Position numbers and translations under genes: made by a program. Below, in pieces: positions 7,851-16,632 of a stretch of DNA of 36,552 nucleotides; positions within the stretch are counted from its first letter, which is position 1; each line of letters opens with the position of its first letter. Location of the stretch: NCBI GenBank assembly GCA_947571775.1, contig CANOZK010000021.1, positions 1 to 36,552 of the forward strand, given 5' to 3'. Below the pieces are notes generated by a model. The model did not search any database and was not told the origin of the DNA. It saw nothing but the letters and a program-made list of their open reading frames with translations. Source of the DNA: an uncultured Lachnospiraceae bacterium (GTDB lineage: Bacteria > Bacillota > Clostridia > Lachnospirales > Lachnospiraceae).

Positions 7851-10238
7851 ATGAAAAAATTGGAAGGGTATTTGCGGAAACTGAGATCATGGCTGCTGAT
7901 GTCCTGGTATGTCGTGTTTTATGGACAGGAGCGGCTGAAGGAATCCTGGATTCTAATTGATTCCAAAAACGGCAAAGACCTGGGAAGTAATCTGCTGCGC
8001 ATCGCAGAAGAACTTGCGCAGAATCCAGATTATAGAGATTATAAAATTTTTCTGTCTTACGGTAAAGGCAAAAAGGCGGCTATCCGCAGGCTGATGGATC
8101 GATATGGTTTAAAAGCCGTGCTGATCTGGGAGGGTGGATTCCGGTATGCAAGAATCTCTGCCCTGGCTAAATATTTATTCACAGATACCTCTTTTCCATT
8201 GTGGTATACTAAGAAGAAAGGGCAAATCATTACAAATACCTGGCATGGGACGCCTCTCAAGAAGATGGGAAAAGATGTAAAAAACCGTGCTTACGATATG
8301 GGAAATGTGCAGAAAAGTCAGCTAATTGCGGACTATCTGATTTATCCCAGCGATTATATGAAAGAGGTTATGACATCCGCCTATTTCCTCGCCAATCTGT
8401 ATCAGGGAAACATTTTATGTTCCGGTTATCCGAGAAATTCTGTTTTTTTTGACTCAAAGAAGGCGGAAAAGATCCGCGCTGACTTAGGGCTGGAAAAGAA
8501 AAAATTATATGGCTATATGCCTACATGGCGGGGGATTTTAAAGCAGATAGATTCCGGGAAAAATGCGGGTCAGATAGAGCGTTTCCTTATAGAGCTTGAC
8601 CAAGAACTTTCCAGAGATGAGGTGTTTTTTGTACGGCTTCACCCGTTTATCAAGGATAGCATTGATTATTCCCAATACAGGCATATTCGGCCGTTTCCCG
8701 ATGACTACGATCCGTATGACATCCTGAATCTGTGCGACTGTATGGTAACGGATTATTCCAGCGTGATGTTCGACTATGCCAATTCCCGCAGGAAGCTGAT
8801 TCTGTTCGTTTTTGATAAAGAATCGTATATAGACGAGCGGGGGCTTTATGTATCGATGGATACATTTCCGTTTCCCCAGGTGCGCAGTGTCCAGGAGCTT
8901 CTTTGGGAGCTGCGCGCGCCCAAAACATACGATGACCGGGACTTTCTGGAGAAATTCTGTCAGTATGACGGCGAGGATACGGCCCGGAAACTATGCCGTC
9001 ATATCATCAAGGGTGAAAAAGTCTTTGAGGAATTTCATACAGACGGAAACGGAAAGGAAAATGTCCTGATTTACAGCGGAGACCTCTCAAGGAACGGACT
9101 GACGACTTCTCTGCTGAATCTTTTTTCTAACATTGATATGGAAAAGCGGAATTATTATGTCACATTTTCTTCTGTGTCGCTGCAAAAAGAGCCAGATCGG
9201 GTTTCTCTGCTGCCGCAGCAGGCGGGGCTTTTTCCCATTGCGTCTGTAAAAGGCGAATCCCTTGGGGAAGGAATCGCTGCGTTTTTGTATTTTTACGGGC
9301 ATATTGCAACACCGTTTCTTGTAAAAAAAGTGGAGCGTTTTTTTAAACGCTTGTATGAGAGTAATTTTGGCTTCTGCCGGTTTGATGTTGTGATTCAGTA
9401 TGCCGGCTATGATCGGAAGATTATCCAGATGTTCCAGCAGGCGCCGACAGAGCGCATGATTTTTGCCCACAACGATATGGTCAGGGAGCTTGCGTTAAAA
9501 TACCATCCGAAGGAGCCTGCTTTTCGGACGGCATATCAGAATTACGATAAGGTGATTCCAGTCACAGAAGATATTTATCCTTCTATTTTGCAATTAAGGG
9601 GACGCGCAGAGAATATTTGTGTGATAAACAACTGCCACGATTACCGGTCGGTACTCGAACGGGCCGGGCAGGAACTTGAATTTCAGAAAAATACCGATTG
9701 TAATATTTCCATAGAGAATCTGCAAGAGATATTGAACAGCAAATCCAGAAAATTTATCAATATAGGCCGTTTTTCTCCAGAAAAAGGGCATGATATGCTT
9801 ATCGAAGCATTTTATAATTATTATAAAGAAAATCCCGACAGTTATCTGATCATCATAGGGGGGTACGGTTCTTTATATCAGCAGACCGTTTCCCTGGCAG
9901 AGTCTGTGTCCTGCGGCGAACATATCGTCATCATTCAGTGTATCGCAAATCCGATGCCGATTCTGAAAAAATGTGATTTGTTCGTATTGTCTTCTCTGTA
10001 TGAGGGATTGGGGCTGGTTCTGCTGGAGGCGGATACGTTGGGGATTCCGGTAATCTCTACGGATGTTCCGGGACCGCGAGGGTTTTTGAAACAGCATGGG
10101 GGCTACCTGGTTCCCCCCGATGCCGAAGGGATTTGCGAAGGGCTTCGGGCGTTCGACGAGGGACGTATAAAAGCAATGGATGTGGATTACGAGGAATATA
10201 ACCGCGGCTCAGTGCGGCAATTTGAAAATTTATTCTAA
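7851..10238 (+). CDS. Bifunctional CDP-glycerol-type glycerophosphotransferase / GT4 glycosyltransferase, paralogue 1
   Basis: This 795-residue fusion has an N-terminal Glyphos_transf domain (about 1-385) with NTWHGTPLKKMG (W131), YMPTWRG, FVRLHPF and VTDYSSVMFDYANS (T300 onward). A C-terminal GT4 glycosyltransferase domain (about 400-795) carries INIGRFSPEKGHD (G639) and YEGLGLVLLEA, with the EX7E pair at E718 and E726. One protein could therefore add a polyol phosphate and a sugar alternately, as expected for a polymer with a sugar-glycerol phosphate repeat. It starts 18 bases after the repeat protein with AGGAG upstream. A second, clearly homologous copy starts at 11629. The order of action and the donor sugar are unknown. 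Confidence 0.88.
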   Translation: MKKLEGYLRKLRSWLLMSWYVVFYGQERLKESWILIDSKNGKDLGSNLLRIAEELAQNPDYRDYKIFLSYGKGKKAAIRRLMDRYGLKAVLIWEGGFRYARISALAKYLFTDTSFPLWYTKKKGQIITNTWHGTPLKKMGKDVKNRAYDMGNVQKSQLIADYLIYPSDYMKEVMTSAYFLANLYQGNILCSGYPRNSVFFDSKKAEKIRADLGLEKKKLYGYMPTWRGILKQIDSGKNAGQIERFLIELDQELSRDEVFFVRLHPFIKDSIDYSQYRHIRPFPDDYDPYDILNLCDCMVTDYSSVMFDYANSRRKLILFVFDKESYIDERGLYVSMDTFPFPQVRSVQELLWELRAPKTYDDRDFLEKFCQYDGEDTARKLCRHIIKGEKVFEEFHTDGNGKENVLIYSGDLSRNGLTTSLLNLFSNIDMEKRNYYVTFSSVSLQKEPDRVSLLPQQAGLFPIASVKGESLGEGIAAFLYFYGHIATPFLVKKVERFFKRLYESNFGFCRFDVVIQYAGYDRKIIQMFQQAPTERMIFAHNDMVRELALKYHPKEPAFRTAYQNYDKVIPVTEDIYPSILQLRGRAENICVINNCHDYRSVLERAGQELEFQKNTDCNISIENLQEILNSKSRKFINIGRFSPEKGHDMLIEAFYNYYKENPDSYLIIIGGYGSLYQQTVSLAESVSCGEHIVIIQCIANPMPILKKCDLFVLSSLYEGLGLVLLEADTLGIPVISTDVPGPRGFLKQHGGYLVPPDAEGICEGLRAFDEGRIKAMDVDYEEYNRGSVRQFENLF

Positions 10239-10287
10239 TTTATTTGTAAAAGAGCAGCGCAAAGCAGATGTATGATAGGAGATTGGT

Positions 10288-11553
10288 ATGGATCTGGTAA
10301 AAAAGAAAGAAAACTGCTGTGGGTGCAGAACCTGCGAAAAAGTTTGCCCAAAAGATGCGATTCATATGAAAGCGGATGAATGTGGATTTCTGTATCCAGA
10401 GATTGATTTTGAGAAATGTGTGGACTGCGGGCTATGCCTGAAAAAATGTGCATTTCAAAGCGGTTACAAGAAGCGCAAAGAGTTTGAGCCGTATTATGCT
10501 TACGGAGTACGTCACAAAGACGAGCGGGCGTTGATGAATAGCCGTTCCGGCGGGGCGTTTACTGCGATTTCTAATTCCGTTTTGAAAGAGCATGGGATCG
10601 CTTATGGGGCAGGGTTTGACAGCGAGCGGCAGCCTTATTATATAAAGCATATGGGGGCGACGACGAAGGAAGAGCGGAATAAACTGCGCGGTTCCAAGTA
10701 TGTGCAAAGCGACTTAAACGATGTATTTCCGGAAATAAAAGAAAAGCTGGAGCAGGGGCAGACGGTACTTTTCTCAGGAACTGGTTGTCAGGTGGGCGCA
10801 CTGTATGCCTATTTGCCAAAGGAATATGAAAATCTGTACACCATAGACATCATCTGTCATGGAGTGCCTTCTCCTAAGCTGTGGGAAGATTTTCTGCATA
10901 TGCGGGAGAAAGAAAAAGGAGGAAAAGCAGAGCGCGCCGCTTTCCGAAATAAAAAAAGATACGGCTGGAAAGCGCATAAGGAGACGGTGGTAATCGGCGG
11001 TCAGCCTTATACGTCAAGGATTTATACCAGGCTGTTTTACGGCTGCAATATCCGTCCCTCCTGTTTAAATTGCGCATATGCCAATACGAACCGCCCGGCA
11101 GACATTACGCTTGCAGACTTCTGGGGACATGAGAAGGCAATGCCGGACGTCTGGGACGATGATAAGGGAATTTCCCTGGTTCTAATAAACAATTCTCATG
11201 GAATGCAGTTGTGGGAAAACTCCCGCAATGAGGTGGATGAGGTGGAGGTTACTGGATACCCGTTCCGTCACCGCAGGCTGCATGCACCAATGGAGAAACC
11301 GAAAAATTACGATCAGTTCTGGAAAGACTATGCAAAAAAAGGCTTTGAATATTGTTCGGAAAAATATTCAAATCATAAGATGGAAGAGCCGAGGAAAGAG
11401 GCCGAGGTCTTAAAGGAAACGAAACCGGAAACAGAAGAAACAAAGACAGAAGCTGTAAAAGAAGAGAAAGAAGATACAGCCCAGGAGGCGAAACAAGCGG
11501 AAACTTTACCAAAGAAAGTATTCAGACATATCAAACAGTTATTCGGAGAATAA
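10288..11553 (+). CDS. Ferredoxin/FrhB-like flavoprotein of polysaccharide loci
   Basis: This 421-residue protein starts with two 4Fe-4S motifs, CCGCRTCEKVCP and CVDCGLCLKKCAF. The F420H2-dehydrogenase/FrhB-type beta-subunit N- and C-terminal domains follow (SRSGGAFTAIS, KLRGSKYVQS, FSGTGCQVGAL, CHGVPSPKLW). The family binds FAD and Fe-S clusters; in methanogens it uses coenzyme F420, but Clostridia usually lack F420. In surface-polysaccharide loci such proteins commonly travel with pyruvyltransferases, and their reaction there is not known to me. The last 60 residues are a Lys/Glu-rich low-complexity tail ending in KKVFRHIKQLFGE, perhaps an amphipathic membrane contact. TAGGAG precedes ATG 10288. 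Confidence 0.82.
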   Translation: MDLVKKKENCCGCRTCEKVCPKDAIHMKADECGFLYPEIDFEKCVDCGLCLKKCAFQSGYKKRKEFEPYYAYGVRHKDERALMNSRSGGAFTAISNSVLKEHGIAYGAGFDSERQPYYIKHMGATTKEERNKLRGSKYVQSDLNDVFPEIKEKLEQGQTVLFSGTGCQVGALYAYLPKEYENLYTIDIICHGVPSPKLWEDFLHMREKEKGGKAERAAFRNKKRYGWKAHKETVVIGGQPYTSRIYTRLFYGCNIRPSCLNCAYANTNRPADITLADFWGHEKAMPDVWDDDKGISLVLINNSHGMQLWENSRNEVDEVEVTGYPFRHRRLHAPMEKPKNYDQFWKDYAKKGFEYCSEKYSNHKMEEPRKEAEVLKETKPETEETKTEAVKEEKEDTAQEAKQAETLPKKVFRHIKQLFGE

Positions 11554-11579
11554 TCCGTTGCTGTTATGTGGTAGTGAAT

Positions 11580-11631
11580 TTCCAAATCTACCTGGATGAC
11601 GCGGCAAGTGCGTCAGGCGGAGGAAAGTATG
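11580..11631 (+). repeat. 52-bp leader repeat, copy A: hairpin plus ribosome site
   Basis: This stretch runs up to and includes the ATG of the second fusion gene. It recurs nearly unchanged at 14062-14113, with the same length to the start codon. It holds the stem tgacgcg (11597-11603) / tgcgtca (11609-11615) around a gcaag loop, then GGCGGAGG. The pairing is kept in both copies: G-T here, G-C in copy B. Confidence 0.7.
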
Positions 11632-14034
11632 AAAAAACTCAAGAAATATTTGCAGAGAATAAGGTCATGGCTGCTGATGTCATGGTATCTCATGTTTTAT
11701 GAGAAGGATACATTGAAGGAAAAATGGGTTCTGGTCGATTCCAAAAACGGCAAGGATCTGGGGAGCAATATGCTTCGGATCACGGAGGAGCTTACCCACA
11801 ATCCAGATTATAAAAAATATCGTATTTTTATATCCTGCAACAAAAACAAGAAATCGGATATAGGCAAGATGATTGTGCAGTATGGCTTAAATAAGGTGGT
11901 GTTGATACGGGAAGGAGGTTTCCGGTATGCCAGGATCGTTGCTCTGGCCAAATATTTATTTACAGATACGTCTTTCCCCTTGTGGTATGCTAAGAAGAAG
12001 GGGCAGGTGATTACCAATACGTGGCACGGAACGCCTTTGAAAATGATGGGGAAAGATGTGTATAATCGTGCGTTTGATATGGGAAATGTGGAGAAAAACC
12101 ATCTGATTGCAGATTATCTGATTTACCCCAGCGATTATATGAAAGACATTATGGTGTCTGCGTATTTTCTGAATAATCTGTATCAGGGGAAGATTCTATG
12201 CTCCGGCTATCCGCGCAATTCGGTCTTTTTTCACCCAAAAAGAGGCGAGGAGCTGCGCAGCCGGCTAGGACTCGAAGGCAAACGGTTATACGCCTATATG
12301 CCTACCTGGCGCGGCGTTTTGAAACATATCAATTCTCAAAAGAATACGTATCAGGTAGAGTATTTTATCGAGTATCTGGATAAACAATTTACGGATGATG
12401 AGATTTTCTTTGTGCGTCTACACCCCTTTATCGCCAATACGATTTCTTATTCCAGGTATCGGCATATCCGGCCTTTTCCCGATGGTTATGAGCCGTATGA
12501 TATCTTGAATATGTGCGATTGTATGGTGACGGATTATTCCAGCGTTATGTTTGACTATGCCAATTCCGGAAAAAAGCAGGTGTTGTTTGTCTACGACCGG
12601 GAATTGTATATGGATGAGCGGGGCGTGTATGTCTCCATAGATTCCTTCCCGTTTCCGCAGGTGCGCAGAGTGGAAGATCTGCTGCGGGAACTGCGTTCGT
12701 CCAAAGAATACGACGACAGCGGCTTTTTGAAAAAATTCTGCCAATATGACAGGGAAGATACGGCAAAAGGATTGTGCCGCCATATCATCAAGGGTCAGAA
12801 GATTTTTGAAGAACTTGAGGCAGGCAAAAACGGCAAGGAGAATGTTCTGATTTACAGCGGAAACCTTTCCAAGAATGGTCTGACATCTGCATTGTTGAAT
12901 CTTTTTTCTAATATTGATTTGAAAAAAAGAAATTATTATGTTACGTTTCGCTCTGCGAGCTTGCAGAAAGAACCGGAAAGGGTTGCTCTGCTGCCATCTC
13001 AGGTTGGTTTCTTCCCTATGGCGTCTGCAAGGGCGGAATCCCTTGGGGAAGCGATAGCATTGTTTCTGTATTTTCAGAAGAACATCACAAAGCGCTTTGT
13101 TATAAAAAGAGTGGATCGTTACCATAAACGCCTGTATCAGAGCAGTTTTGGAAGCTGTGATTTTCAATATGCCATCCAATATACAGGGTATGAGAAAACC
13201 ATCATCAATGTGTTTTTGCAGGCTTCCGCAGAGAGAATGATTTTTGTACACAATGATATGCTCCAGGAAATGCAGACGAGGAATAACCAGCACCGGCTCA
13301 CCTTGAAACGTGCATATCACGATTACGAACGGGTGCTCCCAGTGACAGAGGATATCTATGCGCCCACTTTGGAATTGGGAGGGCGCAAGGAGAATATCCA
13401 TGTCGTGAACAACTGTCACGACTACAAGTCTGTCCTCGAAAAATCCAATCAGGAGCTTAGACTCGATTCGACTACAAGCTGCAATGTATCCGTTAAAGAA
13501 CTGGAAGAGATTCTCAAGAGCAAGTCCAGAAAAATCATCACGATTGGACGGTTTTCCCCGGAGAAAGGGCACGACCTGCTTCTTAAGGCGTTTGAACGGT
13601 ATTATAAAGGAAATCCCGACAGCTATCTAATCATCATAGGCGGACACGGCGCGCTGTATGATCAGACCGTCTCTCAGGCGGAGGCTATGCCCTGCGGCGA
13701 CCATATTGTGATCATCCGTTCGGTTTCTAATCCGATGCCGATTCTAAAAAAATGCGATTTATTTGTGCTGTCCTCTCTGTATGAAGGCCTGGGGCTGGTT
13801 TTGCTGGAGGCGGACACGCTGGGTATTCCGGTACTGTCTACGGATGTTCCAGGGCCGCACTGTTTCCTGAAACAGCACGGCGGCTGCCTGGTTTCTCCAG
13901 ATGTAAAAGGCATTTTCAAGGGATTGCAGGCGTTTGATAAGGGCAAAGTAAAACAGATGAATGTTGATTATGAGGAGCATAACCGCAATTCTGTGCGTCA
14001 GTTTGAAAGACTGTTTTCAGAAGGCGGGCGGTAG
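11629..14034 (+). CDS. Bifunctional glycerophosphotransferase / GT4 glycosyltransferase, paralogue 2
   Basis: This is an 801-residue paralogue of the protein at 7851, with the same two domains and motifs: TNTWHGTPLKMMG, YMPTWRG, VTDYSSVMFDYANS, then ITIGRFSPEKGHD and YEGLGLVLLEA. The two proteins align end to end with most residues shared and few gaps, so they come from a duplication. Divergence looks greatest in the region between the domains (about 430-600), which may separate acceptor choice. The frame is open from ATG 11596, but that ATG lies in the repeated leader. ATG 11629 has GGCGGAGG upstream and aligns with the start of paralogue 1, so I use it. Confidence 0.88.
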   Translation: MKKLKKYLQRIRSWLLMSWYLMFYEKDTLKEKWVLVDSKNGKDLGSNMLRITEELTHNPDYKKYRIFISCNKNKKSDIGKMIVQYGLNKVVLIREGGFRYARIVALAKYLFTDTSFPLWYAKKKGQVITNTWHGTPLKMMGKDVYNRAFDMGNVEKNHLIADYLIYPSDYMKDIMVSAYFLNNLYQGKILCSGYPRNSVFFHPKRGEELRSRLGLEGKRLYAYMPTWRGVLKHINSQKNTYQVEYFIEYLDKQFTDDEIFFVRLHPFIANTISYSRYRHIRPFPDGYEPYDILNMCDCMVTDYSSVMFDYANSGKKQVLFVYDRELYMDERGVYVSIDSFPFPQVRRVEDLLRELRSSKEYDDSGFLKKFCQYDREDTAKGLCRHIIKGQKIFEELEAGKNGKENVLIYSGNLSKNGLTSALLNLFSNIDLKKRNYYVTFRSASLQKEPERVALLPSQVGFFPMASARAESLGEAIALFLYFQKNITKRFVIKRVDRYHKRLYQSSFGSCDFQYAIQYTGYEKTIINVFLQASAERMIFVHNDMLQEMQTRNNQHRLTLKRAYHDYERVLPVTEDIYAPTLELGGRKENIHVVNNCHDYKSVLEKSNQELRLDSTTSCNVSVKELEEILKSKSRKIITIGRFSPEKGHDLLLKAFERYYKGNPDSYLIIIGGHGALYDQTVSQAEAMPCGDHIVIIRSVSNPMPILKKCDLFVLSSLYEGLGLVLLEADTLGIPVLSTDVPGPHCFLKQHGGCLVSPDVKGIFKGLQAFDKGKVKQMNVDYEEHNRNSVRQFERLFSEGGR

Positions 14035-14049
14035 ATTTTGGAGGTAAGT

Positions 14050-14067
14050 TTGGAAGTAAACTTCCAA
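14050..14067 (+). promoter_or_regulatory. Short hairpin upstream of leader repeat copy B
   Basis: Here ttggaagt and acttccaa form a perfect inverted repeat of eight pairs around two bases, or seven pairs with a four-base loop. It follows the fusion gene stop by 13 bases and overlaps the start of the repeated leader. Copy A lacks the left arm, so this hairpin is specific to the second site. No T-run follows, so it is not a usual terminator. Confidence 0.5.
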
Positions 14068-14113
14068 ATCTACCTGGATGACGCGGCAAGCGCGTCAGGA
14101 GGAGGTAAAGATG
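14062..14113 (+). repeat. 52-bp leader repeat, copy B: hairpin plus ribosome site
   Basis: This is the second copy of the leader at 11580-11631, ending in the ATG of the pyruvyltransferase fusion. The stem tgacgcg (14079-14085) / cgcgtca (14091-14097) around gcaag is perfect, and AGGAGGAGG follows as ribosome site. Only a few bases differ from copy A. Confidence 0.7.
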
Positions 14114-16366
14114 AAAATTGGAATTGTGACTTTCCATAGTGCTCATAATTACGGGGCAGTCCTTCAGGCATGGTCTTTGCAGGAATATCTCAGGCAGCAG
14201 GGGCATCAGGTAGAAATCGTAAATCTCCGCCTCCCGGTCATTGATAAGCTGTACTGTCTCGTCAATAAGACCGACAAAAAGGTCTGCAAAAGCGAATGGC
14301 TCAACCGTATGGTAAACAGCGCCTATTATGGGGTACGCTATGTATACCGGCATCTGCGGCCGGATGCCGGCAAGGTGGAGAAATACCGCAAATTCGAGCA
14401 GTTTATCAATCATCAGCTTCCGGTGACGAAAGAATTTCGTACCTATGAGGAATTGTGCGGGACTCAGCTTGAGTACGATGCCTTAATAGCTGGAAGCGAT
14501 CAAATCTGGAATGCGGTCATGATGCGAAACATCAGCCCGGCCTATTTCCTTCACTTTGCCAATGAAGATGCCCTTCGGATTTCCTATGCTGCGAGTATCG
14601 GTACTGAGGAGATTCCCGCCGAGTATAAAATGCTGTTTCGGCGGTATCTGAGGAATTTTGACTTTATTTCCGTGCGGGAGAAGAAAGCAAAAAGCGAAGT
14701 GGAGGAGCTGACGGATATCCCGGTGGAGCTGGTGGCGGACCCGACTTTCCTTCTGGAACGCAAGGATTTTGACCAACTGCTGAAAAAACCGAAAACTTCC
14801 GGGAAATACATTTATGTGCATAACGTTCACTTGAGCAGGATAGACGAGGCGCTCAACAGCGTGGTGGAGGAAATGTCCAGGCGTTTGAATCTCCCGGTGA
14901 TTCATAACTGGGGAAAGAAGGTATTTTCCAATGAGGCAGGGCATTTTACCGGAGGGGTGGATGAATTTCTAGGACTGGTTTCCTCGGCGGAATACATCAT
15001 TACCAACTCCTTCCACTGCACAGTCTTTGCGATTATTTATCGGAGAAACTTTATCACAATTCCCCATTATAAGCACCCGGACCGTATGAAAAATCTGTTG
15101 GAGACTTTGGGAATATCGGAGCATCTGATCGGCAGCGACAAGGGCATACCAAAAGATTTGCAGCAGTTGTCCATCGACTATCGTGCGGTGGAGGAGAAAA
15201 AGTCTGAGATGGGAGCGCATGCCAAAGAATTTCTGAAAAAGGCGTTAGCTGCAAAAAAAACAGACGATAACCGGACTTATCTGGAAACCGGGGACAGTTT
15301 CCGCTGTTATGGCTGCGGCGCCTGTAAAGATGTGTGTCCAGAGCAGGCGATATCCATGGAGGAGGACGCCGAAGGCTTTTTATACCCAAAGGTGGACGAC
15401 AAAGCCTGTGTCCAGTGCGGCAAGTGCAGAGAAGCCTGTATCTACCATCCGTCTGCGTATCAAAATGAGACAAGCGATCGTTTTCCAATCGTCTATGGGG
15501 CATACCATAAAGACAAAGAAGTTTTGCAAAGAAGCACAGCCGGAGGTGTGTTTACTGCCATGTACCGAAAGATTCTGGAGAAAGGCGGCTTTGTAGCGGG
15601 TGTTTGTTATGACGAAGATTTTCGGGTGGTTTATGACCTCGCCTCCAACGAGGAAGGATGCCGGCGGTTCTGCGGAGCCAAACATGTCTATGCGGACAGC
15701 AGCGATATCAAGCCGCGCGTAAAGAAACTGTTGGAGGAGGGAAAAGATCTTTTGTTCTGCGGAACGCCCTGCCAGATTGCAGGCCTGAAAAGCTTTTTAC
15801 AGAAAGATTATCCCAAGCTTTACACAGCAGAATTTATCTGTGACGGCGGCGGCTCCCCGAAAGTATTCCAGAAATATTGCGATTATTTACAGAAGCTTTA
15901 CAAATCCAAGCTTATGGACATGCAGTTTTGCAATAAATTCAAAGGGGCCGCTACTCCGTTTGTGGTGACGGAGTTTGAGTCGGGCAGTGTGGATGTGGAA
16001 GACGCCGCCAAACATAATTTTAACAATGCTTATCTGAAACACAGGGTTCAGCGTCCTGCCTGTTATGCATGTGAGTTTGCCGGGGTAAAGGAGGGCACCG
16101 CTGACCTTACCATGGGCATATATCAGGGGATTGCAGAGCAGCACCCGGATTTTGAGAATCCCCAGGGCGTTTCCATGCTAAAAATCAATACAGAAAAGGG
16201 CAGGGAATTTTTTGAGGAATTCAAAGAAAGTTTAATTCTAAAAGAAAGTACATTTGAGGCGGCGTATGCGGAAAATCTAAAAGAACCCATACAGATAAAT
16301 GTAAAGCGGGCAAAGCTGATGTGCAATATAGACGAGAAACCCATTGAGGAATTGTTATGTAAATGA
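14111..16366 (+). CDS. Polysaccharide pyruvyltransferase fused to ferredoxin/FrhB-like flavoprotein
   Basis: The 751-residue product has an N-terminal polysaccharide pyruvyltransferase domain (CsaB/PF04230 type, about 1-350): MKIGIVTFHSAHNYGAVLQA, AGSDQIWN near 127-134 and the NSFHCTVFAIIYRR loop near 300. Such domains add a pyruvate ketal from phosphoenolpyruvate to a sugar. The second half (from about 399) is FrhB-like. It has two 4Fe-4S motifs, CYGCGACKDVCP and CVQCGKCREAC, then RSTAGGVFTAMY, GAKHVYADSS and FCGTPCQIAGL, homologous to the protein at 10288. ATG 14078 is in frame, but I chose ATG 14111, which has AGGAGGAGG upstream and begins at the conserved domain start. It is the last gene of the operon. 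Confidence 0.88.
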   Translation: MKIGIVTFHSAHNYGAVLQAWSLQEYLRQQGHQVEIVNLRLPVIDKLYCLVNKTDKKVCKSEWLNRMVNSAYYGVRYVYRHLRPDAGKVEKYRKFEQFINHQLPVTKEFRTYEELCGTQLEYDALIAGSDQIWNAVMMRNISPAYFLHFANEDALRISYAASIGTEEIPAEYKMLFRRYLRNFDFISVREKKAKSEVEELTDIPVELVADPTFLLERKDFDQLLKKPKTSGKYIYVHNVHLSRIDEALNSVVEEMSRRLNLPVIHNWGKKVFSNEAGHFTGGVDEFLGLVSSAEYIITNSFHCTVFAIIYRRNFITIPHYKHPDRMKNLLETLGISEHLIGSDKGIPKDLQQLSIDYRAVEEKKSEMGAHAKEFLKKALAAKKTDDNRTYLETGDSFRCYGCGACKDVCPEQAISMEEDAEGFLYPKVDDKACVQCGKCREACIYHPSAYQNETSDRFPIVYGAYHKDKEVLQRSTAGGVFTAMYRKILEKGGFVAGVCYDEDFRVVYDLASNEEGCRRFCGAKHVYADSSDIKPRVKKLLEEGKDLLFCGTPCQIAGLKSFLQKDYPKLYTAEFICDGGGSPKVFQKYCDYLQKLYKSKLMDMQFCNKFKGAATPFVVTEFESGSVDVEDAAKHNFNNAYLKHRVQRPACYACEFAGVKEGTADLTMGIYQGIAEQHPDFENPQGVSMLKINTEKGREFFEEFKESLILKESTFEAAYAENLKEPIQINVKRAKLMCNIDEKPIEELLCK

Positions 16367-16402
16367 CGATGATTTCTATAAAATAATGACCGAATTTTTT
16401 GT

Positions 16403-16631
16403 TTAACGTGAGTTCGACGAACATTTGTTGCTATCAATGCCAATGTCATGAACGGAAAGAAACAAAAATTGTTGAATACTTTCCCCTAAAGAACAGCGTT
16501 TTAAGGGGTCCGGGGGAAATCGCAATCCCCCGGCGCTTTTGGTACTTTTCTCGTAGAAAAGTACAAGATCTGAAATTTGCCAGAAACTGTAACCAATCCT
16601 TGTTCTGAAAATTGCCGTCGAACTCCTGTTA
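16403..16631. repeat. MITE-like palindromic intergenic element of about 220 bp
   Basis: A perfect 10-base inverted repeat, gagttcgacg (16410-16419) and cgtcgaactc (16616-16625), with partly matching flanks (taac on the outside), bounds the region between two convergent genes. Inside are two strong hairpins: ccggggga/tcccccgg (16510-16533, loop aatcgcaa) and gtacttttct/agaaaagtac (16542-16564, loop cgt). No transposase is encoded. It may be a non-autonomous mobile element. The hairpins may also end transcripts, although no clear T-run follows on the plus strand. Confidence 0.6.
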
Positions 16632-16632
16632 T

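Noticed and set aside
12418..13572. Long minus-strand open frame (384 codons) opposite the second fusion gene
   Set aside because: It lies entirely inside a well-supported gene, has no recognisable motifs, and similar antisense frames lie opposite the first paralogue. It is a codon-bias shadow.
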